Shown piece after piece: positions 7,773 to 15,480 of a DNA stretch of 64,000 bases. The DNA comes from Chitinophaga sp. 180180018-3 (GTDB taxonomy: Bacteria > Bacteroidota > Bacteroidia > Chitinophagales > Chitinophagaceae): assembly GCF_037893185.1 (NCBI RefSeq), contig NZ_CP140772.1:372001-436000 (forward strand). The letters run 5' to 3'. Positions within the stretch are counted from its first letter, which is position 1; every line of letters starts with the position of its first letter. The notes under the pieces are model-generated. The model saw only the letters and a program-made list of their open reading frames with translations. It was not told the DNA's origin and searched no databases. A program made the translations under genes and the position numbers.

Positions 7773-9518
7773 ATGCTCAAGTACCTTTTACTCTTAATTT
7801 GCTGGGGTGGAGGGCTGCAGGCGCAAACAATCCAGGTATCGGGAGCAGTGGAAGACAGCATTACTCACCATCCCGTTTCCGGAGTGACAGTGAAGGTGAT
7901 GGATGACACAACCAATGTAGTCACAAACGCTTTCGGTCTTTTTAAAGTAGAAATCCCCAAGGCCACGGCCACGCTGTTGTTTTCCCGCAACGGTTATCAG
8001 CCAAAACAGCTTGCGGTGAATAAGAATGAGAGACTGGTAATAACGCTATCGCCTATACGTACTGATATTGATCCTGTTGTCCTGGCCAAGGCCAGAGCCA
8101 AGATGCTGCATAGTAGCAATCCCAACTACGGTAATGTAAGCATGGGCACGCATTCTTTCTATAATGAAACTTATGGCGCTACTTACGAAAATAAATTCGT
8201 GCGTGCCGGAAGTCATCCTGTTTCTACGTTTGCGATTGATGTAGACAGGGCCGCATATAGCAATATCCGCCGCTTTCTGCGCCTGAAAGAGAAAGTGCCC
8301 GTAGACGCTGTTCGCATAGAAGAAATGGTGAACTACTTTCACTATGATTTTCCTTTACCCCCTCCGGGTAATACGCTTGCCTTATATAGCTACTACATGA
8401 CCTGCCCCTGGGATACCTCCCATCGGCTGTTGCAACTCGCTGTGAAGGCACGTGCGTTGGAAACAGACAGTTTTCCTCCGAGTAACCTGGTTTTCCTGAC
8501 AGATGTTTCCGGCTCTATGGGTGCTTCAAACAAATTACCGCTGTTACAGGCTGCTTTTCGAATACTGGTCAATAACCTGCGCCCGATCGATAAAGTAGCC
8601 ATAGTGGCTTACGCCGGCGAGCCTGTGCTGGCATTGCCTGCTACGTCCGGCAACCAGAAAGAAACGATTCTCAATGCCATCGATAACCTCAATGCTGGCG
8701 GGCCTACTGCCGGAGAAGCGGCCATTAAAATGGCTTACCGTATTGCTGGCGAACAGCTCATTCCTGGCGGAAATAACCGGGTGATACTGGCTACGGATGG
8801 AGATTTCAACGTAGGCATGAGCAGCGACGAAGAAATGGAGAAGCTGATCCTGGAACAGAAGAAAGGCGGCGTATTGCTGACCTGTCTTGGGTTTGGAATG
8901 AAGAATTATAAAGATTCCAAACTCCAGTCTATGTCGTCCAGAGGCGATGGTAACTTTGCCTATATCGATAATCTGGAAGAAGCTAACAAGATATTTGCCC
9001 GGGAATTCGGCAGTACCCTGTTTACTGTAGCCCGCGATGTACAGCCGGAAATACAATTCAATCCGGGGCATGTAAAATCGTATAGACTTATAGGTTATGA
9101 GAACAAAGTGATACCGATCGACAGTACTGTGAAGAATGAGTATGCCGGCGGTATTATAGGCAGCGGACATTGTGCTGTGGCTTTATACGAAATAGTGCCG
9201 GCAGGTCATCTTCCTGATTCTCTGCTGGCAACGGTAAAAGTATTTTACCGTGATCCGGAAGATACCGTTATAAAGATACTGCCAGGCCAGGTAAACACTA
9301 CCCTGCAGCCATTCGATGAAGCCTCGGCTGATTGCCGTTTTGCGGCATCAGTGGCGTTGTTCGGCATGTTATTGCGAAAATCGTCTTACTGTGGCAAGGG
9401 CAATGTGGATATGGTATTGGAAATTGCACATAATGCCCTGGGCAACGATAATGGCGGCTATCGCCGGGAATTCCTGAAAATGGTAAAGATGGTGCGTAAA
9501 TCGAAGCAGCTGAAATAA
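7773..9518 (+). CDS. Exported VWA-domain protein, YfbK-like, with carboxypeptidase-regulatory-like domain
   Basis: The 581-residue protein has a signal peptide (MLKYLLLLICWGGGLQAQ), then a carboxypeptidase regulatory-like beta-sandwich (about 20-90, SGVTVKVMDDTTNVVTNAFG), a YfbK-type von Willebrand N-terminal segment (TFAIDVDRAAYSNIRRFL, about 150-210), a VWA domain with an intact MIDAS motif DVSGS at 244-248, and a C-terminal DUF3520-like tail. VWA domains bind metal and mediate protein-protein contacts; YfbK proteins are of unknown role. The regulatory-like domain at the N-terminus is the same module that begins many Bacteroidota outer-membrane proteins, so a cell-surface or periplasmic location is likely. 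Monocistronic. Confidence 0.85.
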   Translation: MLKYLLLLICWGGGLQAQTIQVSGAVEDSITHHPVSGVTVKVMDDTTNVVTNAFGLFKVEIPKATATLLFSRNGYQPKQLAVNKNERLVITLSPIRTDIDPVVLAKARAKMLHSSNPNYGNVSMGTHSFYNETYGATYENKFVRAGSHPVSTFAIDVDRAAYSNIRRFLRLKEKVPVDAVRIEEMVNYFHYDFPLPPPGNTLALYSYYMTCPWDTSHRLLQLAVKARALETDSFPPSNLVFLTDVSGSMGASNKLPLLQAAFRILVNNLRPIDKVAIVAYAGEPVLALPATSGNQKETILNAIDNLNAGGPTAGEAAIKMAYRIAGEQLIPGGNNRVILATDGDFNVGMSSDEEMEKLILEQKKGGVLLTCLGFGMKNYKDSKLQSMSSRGDGNFAYIDNLEEANKIFAREFGSTLFTVARDVQPEIQFNPGHVKSYRLIGYENKVIPIDSTVKNEYAGGIIGSGHCAVALYEIVPAGHLPDSLLATVKVFYRDPEDTVIKILPGQVNTTLQPFDEASADCRFAASVALFGMLLRKSSYCGKGNVDMVLEIAHNALGNDNGGYRREFLKMVKMVRKSKQLK

Positions 9519-9519
9519 G

Positions 9520-10461
9520 CTATTTGGTAAGGCGATAACACTTTCTGATCATCTTCTGTTGGAAATCAAAGGGCAGGGTCTGATTAGTGATATCCCGTAT
9601 AGACGTTGCCGTTATTTTATCTTCTTCCAGTACAAACCTGCGGTAATTATTGCTGAAGTATACCACCCCATCTTTTTTGGTAGCCAGCAGCACCTTGTTG
9701 AGTAAAGTCACGTGATCCCGCTGTATATCCAGGAACTCTTTCATCCGCTTGCTGTTGGAAAATGTAGGCGGGTCCATGATCACAAGGTCGTAAGTGTTCA
9801 GCTTCAGTGTGTCGAGGAACTGCAATACATCAGCATGTACAAAAGTATGGGCCGGATTATCGAAGCCGTTCAGCCGCATGTTTTCTTCCGCCCATGTCAG
9901 ATAGGTTTTTGAGAGGTCCACAGACGTGATTTCAGTAGCTCCGCCTGCCGCAGCATACACAGAAAAGGAACCGGTGTAACAGAAAAGGTTCAATACCTTT
10001 TTATCTTTCGCTTCTTCTCTTACCATGCTGCGTGTGATGCGATGATCCAGGAATAGCCCTGTATCCAGGTAATCCGAGAGGTTCACTTTGAACTGAAGTC
10101 CGGCTTCATGCGCGGTAATAATATGGCTTTCCGCACTTAATTTTTCATACTGTCCCTGCCGGTTTTCCTTGCGCTGCCGCTGCTTCACCCAGATCTTATC
10201 AGGTGCTACATTCAGTACCCTGCTGATCAGCTCCAGGCAGCTATCCAGCCAGGCTTCATGGGCTTCATCGTCCATACCATGCCGGCGATTGTATTCAGCG
10301 ATATACACATATTCTTCATATATCTCTATACTAAAGGGAAATTCGGGAATATCATCATCATACACACGGTAACAGGTAACCTGCTGCCGCCGGGCCAGTT
10401 TGGAAATATGCCGGAATACTTTCGTCAACCGGTTTTCGAACATCTGTAATTTCTGATCCAT
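9520..10461 (-). CDS. Stand-alone 23S rRNA guanine methyltransferase, RlmK-like
   Basis: The 313-residue SAM-dependent methyltransferase resembles the C-terminal RlmK half of E. coli RlmKL along its whole length: the N-terminal FENRLTKVFRHISKLAR and YRVYDDDIPEFPFSIE segment, LNLFCYTGSFSVYAA (SAM motif I), and the catalytic DPPTFSNSKRM motif. In E. coli RlmK makes 7-methylguanosine at G2069 of 23S rRNA, fused to RlmL; here it is a separate protein. Family and rRNA target type are well supported; the exact nucleotide is inferred from homology. Its 3' end is two bases from the convergent VWA gene, with no terminator in between. Confidence 0.85.
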   Translation of the reverse strand: MDQKLQMFENRLTKVFRHISKLARRQQVTCYRVYDDDIPEFPFSIEIYEEYVYIAEYNRRHGMDDEAHEAWLDSCLELISRVLNVAPDKIWVKQRQRKENRQGQYEKLSAESHIITAHEAGLQFKVNLSDYLDTGLFLDHRITRSMVREEAKDKKVLNLFCYTGSFSVYAAAGGATEITSVDLSKTYLTWAEENMRLNGFDNPAHTFVHADVLQFLDTLKLNTYDLVIMDPPTFSNSKRMKEFLDIQRDHVTLLNKVLLATKKDGVVYFSNNYRRFVLEEDKITATSIRDITNQTLPFDFQQKMIRKCYRLTK

Positions 10462-10496
10462 GATTTATTTAAAACGGGGGACAAGTTATAATACAA

Positions 10497-10566
10497 AAAG
10501 CTATCGGGGCGATTGAGGAAAGCAGGATCCACTGATGATCATTTCTTCAATCGCCCCGATAGCTTT
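10497..10566 (-). terminator. Long hairpin terminator downstream of dnaJ
   Basis: Arms of 23 bases (10497-10519 and 10544-10566) pair with one G-U type mismatch; the 5' flank reads as a T-run on the minus strand. It lies just downstream of dnaJ and upstream of the rlmK-like gene. Confidence 0.7.
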
Positions 10567-10584
10567 GGGTGCTACGCTTTCAGC

Positions 10585-11751
10585 TTAGCTAAATATATCT
10601 CTTACTTTCTCAAAGAATCCTTTTTCGGATTTCTCAGGATTAGGTTTGAAGTTTTCGGAAGATTGTAATTTATCCAGCATCGCTTTTTCTTCCGGGCTAA
10701 GTGTTTGAGGCGTCCATACATTCACCTGAATAAGCTGATCGCCTTTTTCATATGAATTAACAGACGGGAATCCTTTGCCCTTCAGGCGGAAGATCTTACC
10801 ACTCTGGGTTCCGGCCGGGATCTTGATTTTCGCTTTACCGTCGATGGTAGGTACTTCCAGCGAAGTGCCATAAACAGCGTCCGGGAAGGAGATATACAGG
10901 TCATATGCCACATTGAGGCCATCCCGCTGCAGTTCCGGATGCGGTTCTTCCTCGATCAGGATGAGCAGGTCGCCAGGTGCGCCGCCTCTTTCTCCGGCGT
11001 TGCCCTTGCCACTCATGCTCAACTGCATACCTTCCTGTACGCCTGCCGGGATATCGATGCTGACAGTTTCTTCGCCATACATGCGGCCTTCTCCTTTACA
11101 GTGGCCACATTTGCTGGTGATGATCTGGCCTTCTCCGTTACAGGTGGGGCAGGTAGTAACTGTTTGCATCTGGCCGAGGAAAGTTTGCGTTACTTTCCTT
11201 ACCTGGCCTGATCCACCACAGGTATTACATGACTGGAATGAGTTTTTATCTTTAGCGCCGAGGCCACCACAGTGCTGGCAGGACACATACTTTTTAACCT
11301 TGATCTTCTTATTGGCACCTTTGGCTATTTCTTCATAGGTGAGCCTGATCTTAACCCGGAGATTGGAGCCACGGGTACCACGTCCGCGACGGCCACCACC
11401 ACCACGGCCACCACCGCCGAAGAAGCTGCCGAAAATATCTTCGTTACCAAAAATGTCACCGAAGTTGGAGAAGATGTCGTCCATATTCATTCCGCCACCA
11501 CCGCCAAATCCACCACGGTTGCCATTCACACCGGCATGTCCGAAACGGTCGTATTGCGCCCTTTTATCAGGATCACTCAACACTTCATAGGCTTCAGCTG
11601 CCTCTTTGAATTTTTCTTCTGCCTCCTTGTTATTCGGGTTGCGGTCAGGGTGATATTGCATCGCTACCTTGCGGTAAGCCTTTTTAATCTCATCCTGGGA
11701 GGCCGATTTGGTTACAACCAGTATTTCGTAATAATCTCTCTTGGTAGACAT
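10585..11751 (-). CDS. dnaJ: Chaperone protein DnaJ
   Basis: The 388-residue Hsp40 co-chaperone stimulates the DnaK ATPase and delivers unfolded substrates. The J domain (residues 1-70) contains the HPD motif (YHPDRNP); it is followed by a long Gly/Phe and Gly/Arg-rich linker, four CxxCxGxG zinc-finger repeats ([32 protein letters not shown]) and the C-terminal substrate-binding domains. I chose the ATG at 11751 ([11 protein letters not shown]); a start 4 codons earlier is possible but adds a non-conserved MIYI. It follows grpE on the same strand; dnaK is not in the window. This is a class A, full-length DnaJ. Confidence 0.95.
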   Translation of the reverse strand: MSTKRDYYEILVVTKSASQDEIKKAYRKVAMQYHPDRNPNNKEAEEKFKEAAEAYEVLSDPDKRAQYDRFGHAGVNGNRGGFGGGGGMNMDDIFSNFGDIFGNEDIFGSFFGGGGRGGGGRRGRGTRGSNLRVKIRLTYEEIAKGANKKIKVKKYVSCQHCGGLGAKDKNSFQSCNTCGGSGQVRKVTQTFLGQMQTVTTCPTCNGEGQIITSKCGHCKGEGRMYGEETVSIDIPAGVQEGMQLSMSGKGNAGERGGAPGDLLILIEEEPHPELQRDGLNVAYDLYISFPDAVYGTSLEVPTIDGKAKIKIPAGTQSGKIFRLKGKGFPSVNSYEKGDQLIQVNVWTPQTLSPEEKAMLDKLQSSENFKPNPEKSEKGFFEKVRDIFS

Positions 11752-11768
11752 TATATAAATCACTTAAT

Positions 11769-11788
11769 GCCGGTGCATACGCACCGGC
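11769..11788 (-). other. GC-rich hairpin between grpE and dnaJ
   Basis: GCCGGTGC pairs perfectly with GCACCGGC around an ATAC loop. A second weaker hairpin (GGCAATCA with TGATTATGCC, about 11833-11854) precedes it on the minus strand. With no T-run on the minus strand, an mRNA processing or stability element is more likely than a terminator. Confidence 0.4.
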
Positions 11789-11865
11789 CTTTGTTCGGTA
11801 AAAAATATTGCTTTGCGTCAGCTTTTAGCATAGGCAATCATTAGTGATTATGCCACATCGTCATC

Positions 11866-12459
11866 TTACTTACCCACAATTACCTTAGCATGACGTATCA
11901 ATTTGTCATTCAGGTAATAACCAGGTTGCAATACATCCACCACTTTACCTTCCAATTCCGGGGTAGGAGCAGGAATCTCAGTAATGGCATCATGCAGATC
12001 CGGGTCGAACGAGGCATGTAAACTCTCCATAGGCTTCAGGCCCTTTGTTTGCAGGGTATTTCTCAGCTTATTGAAAACCAGCATTACGCCATCTTTAACA
12101 GCTTGCGCATCAGCAACGTTTTCTAACTGTTTTACTGCCCTGTCAGTATCATCCAATACATCCAGCAAAGATGTAATAACTTCTTTACCAGCTGTTTGCA
12201 TCAGTTCTAAACGCTCCTTAGCAGTACGTTTGCGATAATTGTCAAATTCCGCCTGCAACCTGAGATATTTGTCTTTTATCTCGCTAATCTCCTGGTCTTT
12301 CTTCGCCAACTCTGCACCTTGCGCTGTTTCTGCAGCTTCATCTGACGTATTATTCGTATTTGAACTATTGCTTATATTTTCCTCTGGCATGCTTTTTTCG
12401 TTTTCGCTACCAGCGTTAGCCTGTCCGTTTGTCTGCATGTCTTTTTCGTTTTCTGTCAT
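11866..12459 (-). CDS. grpE: Nucleotide exchange factor GrpE
   Basis: The 197-residue protein starts at ATG 12459 (MTENEKDMQTNG); the open frame extends 29 codons further upstream but that part is not conserved. After a disordered acidic N-terminus, a long coiled coil (about 55-100, including LRLQAEFDNYRKRT) leads into the four-helix and beta-wing domain with the family signature FDPDLHDAI and GYYLNDKLIRHAKVIVGK at the end. GrpE releases ADP from DnaK. It precedes dnaJ by about 115 bases, forming a heat-shock pair. Confidence 0.95.
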   Translation of the reverse strand: MTENEKDMQTNGQANAGSENEKSMPEENISNSSNTNNTSDEAAETAQGAELAKKDQEISEIKDKYLRLQAEFDNYRKRTAKERLELMQTAGKEVITSLLDVLDDTDRAVKQLENVADAQAVKDGVMLVFNKLRNTLQTKGLKPMESLHASFDPDLHDAITEIPAPTPELEGKVVDVLQPGYYLNDKLIRHAKVIVGK

Positions 12460-12616
12460 AATAAGTAATAATTGTCCGCGCTGATAAGCAGTCAATTTCT
12501 TTGCCAACAGGGCTCCGGGCGACAAAAAGACAGAAAACCGTTTCATTGCCCGCTAACCTCGTCACATTTATGCAGCGATCTTCTCCTTCGGCGGCCAAAA
12601 GCTGGCTGTCATTGTC

Positions 12617-12624
12617 TATCTTTG
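12617..12624 (+). promoter_or_regulatory. Bacteroidota -7 promoter box for rlmI
   Basis: TATCTTTG fits TAnnTTTG and ends 18 bases upstream of the ATG at 12643. No clear -33 element. Confidence 0.5.
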
Positions 12625-12642
12625 CCGCTCGAAATACAATAA

Positions 12643-13815
12643 ATGACAAAAGTTTTTTTAAAGAAACAGATACAAAACAGGGTATTAGTAGGGCATCCCT
12701 GGGTTTTTGGTAATGAGGTGGCTGAAATAAAGGGAGAAGTGATTCCGGGAGATATCGTGGATGTATTTACGCATAAAGGCCTCTTCCTGGGCCGTGGGTA
12801 TATCAACCCGCAATCCCAGATACTGGTCCGCCTGCTGACTCGCGACAAATCAGAAGAAATCAATGCAGAATTCTTTTACCGCCGGCTGCTGAAATGCTGG
12901 CAATACCGCCAGAAGCTGGGCTATGTGGAAAACTGCCGCCTAGTATTCGGTGAAGCAGATGATATGCCAGCACTGGTGATAGATAAATTCAACGACTATT
13001 TTGTGCTGCAAACCCTGGCACTGGGCATGGAAAAGTGGAAGGATGCTATTGTGAGCGCGATTAACCGCATCTTTTCCCCCAAAGGTATCTATGAACGGAA
13101 TGATGTGCCGGTCAGAGAGCTGGAGGGTATGACCCAGCAGAAAGGTTTTTTAAGTCAGCCTTTTGATACTGATATTATTATCAATGAAAACGGCCTGAAG
13201 TTCCATGTGGATATCGTAAACGGCCAGAAAACCGGCTATTTCCTCGATCAGCAGGATAATCGCCGCGAGATCCGGAATATTGTGAAAGGAGCAGACGTGA
13301 TGGAATCGTTCTGCTACACTGGTACATTCTCCTGCCATGCCGGCTTTTATGGCGCTAAAAGCGTATTGGGCCTTGACATTTCTGAAACGGCGGTGAACAC
13401 AGCCAGACGCAATGCTGAGCTGAATAACCTGCAGGATATCTGCAAATTCCAGGCAGTGAACGCTTTTGATCAGCTGAAACAATGGACGCGGGAGGAAAAG
13501 AAATTCGATGTGGTGATATTAGACCCGCCGGCATTTACCAAAAGCCGCGAAAATATCCAGAAGGCAGTTACCGGCTACAAGGAGATCAACCTGAGAGGGA
13601 TGAAACTCCTGAAACCAGGAGGTTTCCTCGTTACGGCCTCCTGTACCAACCTCGTTTCACCCGATCTGTTCCTGCAAACGATAGATGCAGCCGCAAGAGA
13701 CGCCAAAAAAAGATTACGTCAGGTAACTTTCCAGACTCAGGCACAGGATCATCCGATTCTCAGGAATATTGAGAATACTACCTATCTCAAGTTCCTCATT
13801 GTAGAAGTATCCTGA
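12643..13815 (+). CDS. rlmI: 23S rRNA (cytosine1962-C5)-methyltransferase RlmI-like
   Basis: The 390-residue protein has an N-terminal PUA RNA-binding domain (GHPWVFGNEVAEIKG, residues 18-70), an EEHGD-like middle region (VFGEADDMPALVIDKFNDY) and a C-terminal Rossmann methyltransferase with ESFCYTGTFSCHAG (motif I), the motif DPPAFTKS and a cysteine in VTASCTNLV. This is the architecture of RlmI, which makes m5C at position 1962 of 23S rRNA in E. coli. It is divergently transcribed from grpE-dnaJ, sharing a short promoter region. Confidence in the family is high; the target base is by homology. Confidence 0.88.
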   Translation: MTKVFLKKQIQNRVLVGHPWVFGNEVAEIKGEVIPGDIVDVFTHKGLFLGRGYINPQSQILVRLLTRDKSEEINAEFFYRRLLKCWQYRQKLGYVENCRLVFGEADDMPALVIDKFNDYFVLQTLALGMEKWKDAIVSAINRIFSPKGIYERNDVPVRELEGMTQQKGFLSQPFDTDIIINENGLKFHVDIVNGQKTGYFLDQQDNRREIRNIVKGADVMESFCYTGTFSCHAGFYGAKSVLGLDISETAVNTARRNAELNNLQDICKFQAVNAFDQLKQWTREEKKFDVVILDPPAFTKSRENIQKAVTGYKEINLRGMKLLKPGGFLVTASCTNLVSPDLFLQTIDAAARDAKKRLRQVTFQTQAQDHPILRNIENTTYLKFLIVEVS

Positions 13816-13830
13816 TAAAGACAGTCATAA

Positions 13831-13876
13831 AAAAGAAAAAGTCACGACATACATCGTGACTTTTCTTTTTATTTTG
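13831..13876. terminator. Bidirectional terminator
   Basis: AAAAGTCACGA (13837-13847) pairs with TCGTGACTTTT (13854-13864), with A-run and T-run flanks, between the convergent rlmI and the small T9SS-domain gene. Confidence 0.85.
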
Positions 13877-13890
13877 ATGCCAGACATTGC

Positions 13891-14247
13891 TTAGCGGACG
13901 ACATTAAATTTTCCCGACTCTATCAGATTCCCCCGCTGATCTCTCAGTTGGAAGATATAAAGGCCATTATAGTAGTTGTCGAGATTTACGGTTGTACGCG
14001 GACCGATGCCTTTAAGCTGGTCAATTTTTTTTCCCAGGAAATTGTACACAATAAGATCGTATAAGCGATCGTTATTATTATGTTGTTGAATTTCAAAGTT
14101 AATGGTGGTAGTAGCGGGATTGGGATATAGCTTCACAATTTTGCTACCCCCTTCCGTATTAGGTTGGGATTTTTCGCTTTGAGCCATACTTATGTGAGAT
14201 AGCAGGCTAAAAACCAATATGAGAATCAGGGTAGAGGTTTTCCACAT
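13891..14247 (-). CDS. Small secreted protein consisting mostly of a T9SS type A sorting domain
   Basis: The 118-residue protein has a signal peptide (residues 1-22, ending SHISMAQ), about 14 linker residues, and then a sorting domain of the T9SS type A family from about 37 to the end: KLYPNPATTTINFEI, a VYNFLGKKIDQLKGI strand pair, GLYIFQLRDQRGNLIESGKF and the terminal FNVVR. In normal cargo this domain is the C-terminal 70-90 residues of a large secreted protein and is removed on secretion. Here there is no passenger. It could be a remnant of a larger gene, a decoy or regulator of the secretion system, or a small surface peptide; the sequence does not decide. It lies beside the PKD/PorP block but is 183 bases from it. 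Confidence 0.75.
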   Translation of the reverse strand: MWKTSTLILILVFSLLSHISMAQSEKSQPNTEGGSKIVKLYPNPATTTINFEIQQHNNNDRLYDLIVYNFLGKKIDQLKGIGPRTTVNLDNYYNGLYIFQLRDQRGNLIESGKFNVVR

Positions 14248-14430
14248 AGTATTATAAAAATAGAATTTTTTTCAAATATTTCCTAATTTTTGTTTGTTAA
14301 TACGGCTGTTCAGGCCGACACTTCTACATAAAAATAACAAACGAATAGTCATTTTGTTAGCATTTCTCCATTTTTTATCTAAATTTTAACGCTTTAGTAG
14401 GAAGGTGTTAATTAATTGATTTTCAATTAG

Positions 14431-15462
14431 TTAAAATCTTGGGCAGTTAACGCTCTCCAGCGTAGAGTTTCTGCTATTGAGAAACCCTTTGAAAACCAAT
14501 GAGATCTCAAAGCCTCCGAATGTTTGGCTGGCTGTCCGCAGACTGGAAATATTAGCATCATAACTCATACCTATCTCGTATTTATCCATATCGATCTTCA
14601 CGGTAGGTATAATTGCATCATTCCATCTCAGGAAAAGGCCGCCATAAATAGCCCTGGTAGATTCCAGTCCCCGGTCGAGCAGGCCGTAACCGATCATGGC
14701 TCCGCCAATATATTCGGAGTAAGAGCCCTGGTGAAGCTGATTGTAATGGGCGATCAGCTTTACACGTTCTTCGAGAGGAATAGTAATACCAGCGTTGAAA
14801 GTGAGCTTGGGCTGGAGTTCTATATTCTTATCGTTGTAAAAGGAGATTTTGGGCCGGTTGAAATGAAAATATCCCGCGCCAATGAAGTAATTCACTTCTT
14901 CTCCTATCACACTGTTGTAACTCAGGCCTACACCGGCATCCAGATAGCTATATCCTTTCAGTGCCAGTTTCCCCTCTTCGCCCGTAGCTGCTGTCGGATC
15001 AAAACGCCCGTTTGTATACTGGTTATTGAACGTCATGTTGGTCGGATCAAACTGACGCTGTACAAGGCCACCCATGAAGCCCATGGAAAGAAAACTGGTT
15101 TTGTCTTCATTAAGAGATTTATGATAGTTGATCGCAGGAAATATCTGCGTCGATTGTAATTTGGAGGTACCCGCCCTGTCATATGTCAGCTGCAGGCCGG
15201 TAGTGATGTAATCATTACTTCGTCCGACAGGAAACTTTATTTCACCACTGAGGGTACCGGTCTGATACGGAATCGTTACACTGTTCCATTGGTTGCGATA
15301 TACAGCCTGTACGCGTACATCTCCGTTAAAAATTCCTATCAGTGCAGGATTCCGGAGGATGGGTGTTTCGTAGAACTGCGACAGGTGTATATCCTGGGCA
15401 AACAGTTGTTCTGCGCCTGTTGTGCAGATCAGCACGAGTAATATGCGGTATAAGGTGTTCAT
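14431..15462 (-). CDS. PorP/SprF family T9SS outer-membrane protein
   Basis: The 343-residue protein has a signal peptide (MNTLYRILLVLICTTGAEQLFAQ) and the start of the mature PorP/SprF family, DIHLSQFYETPILRNPALIGIFNGDVR, with the NPA motif, then a beta-barrel rich in YFIGAGYFHFNRP and GLFLRWND type strands, ending VNCPRF. SprF-like proteins are needed for secretion or attachment of the large SprB-type adhesins whose genes lie just upstream. This gene begins 18 bases after the stop of the 950-residue PKD protein, so it is in one transcription unit with it and is its probable dedicated partner. Confidence 0.9.
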   Translation of the reverse strand: MNTLYRILLVLICTTGAEQLFAQDIHLSQFYETPILRNPALIGIFNGDVRVQAVYRNQWNSVTIPYQTGTLSGEIKFPVGRSNDYITTGLQLTYDRAGTSKLQSTQIFPAINYHKSLNEDKTSFLSMGFMGGLVQRQFDPTNMTFNNQYTNGRFDPTAATGEEGKLALKGYSYLDAGVGLSYNSVIGEEVNYFIGAGYFHFNRPKISFYNDKNIELQPKLTFNAGITIPLEERVKLIAHYNQLHQGSYSEYIGGAMIGYGLLDRGLESTRAIYGGLFLRWNDAIIPTVKIDMDKYEIGMSYDANISSLRTASQTFGGFEISLVFKGFLNSRNSTLESVNCPRF

Positions 15463-15480
15463 GTTAGCCAGGTTAAAGAA

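Noticed and set aside
11272..11844. 190-codon frame antisense to dnaJ, Thr- and Ala-rich
   Set aside because: Its composition is the complement of the Gly-rich DnaJ linker; dnaJ is certain.
13891..14247. Small T9SS-domain gene as the 3' end of a frameshifted large gene
   Set aside because: It has its own signal peptide and start codon, and the upstream 183 bases show no coding similarity to a cargo protein; kept as a gene, although a relic remains possible.
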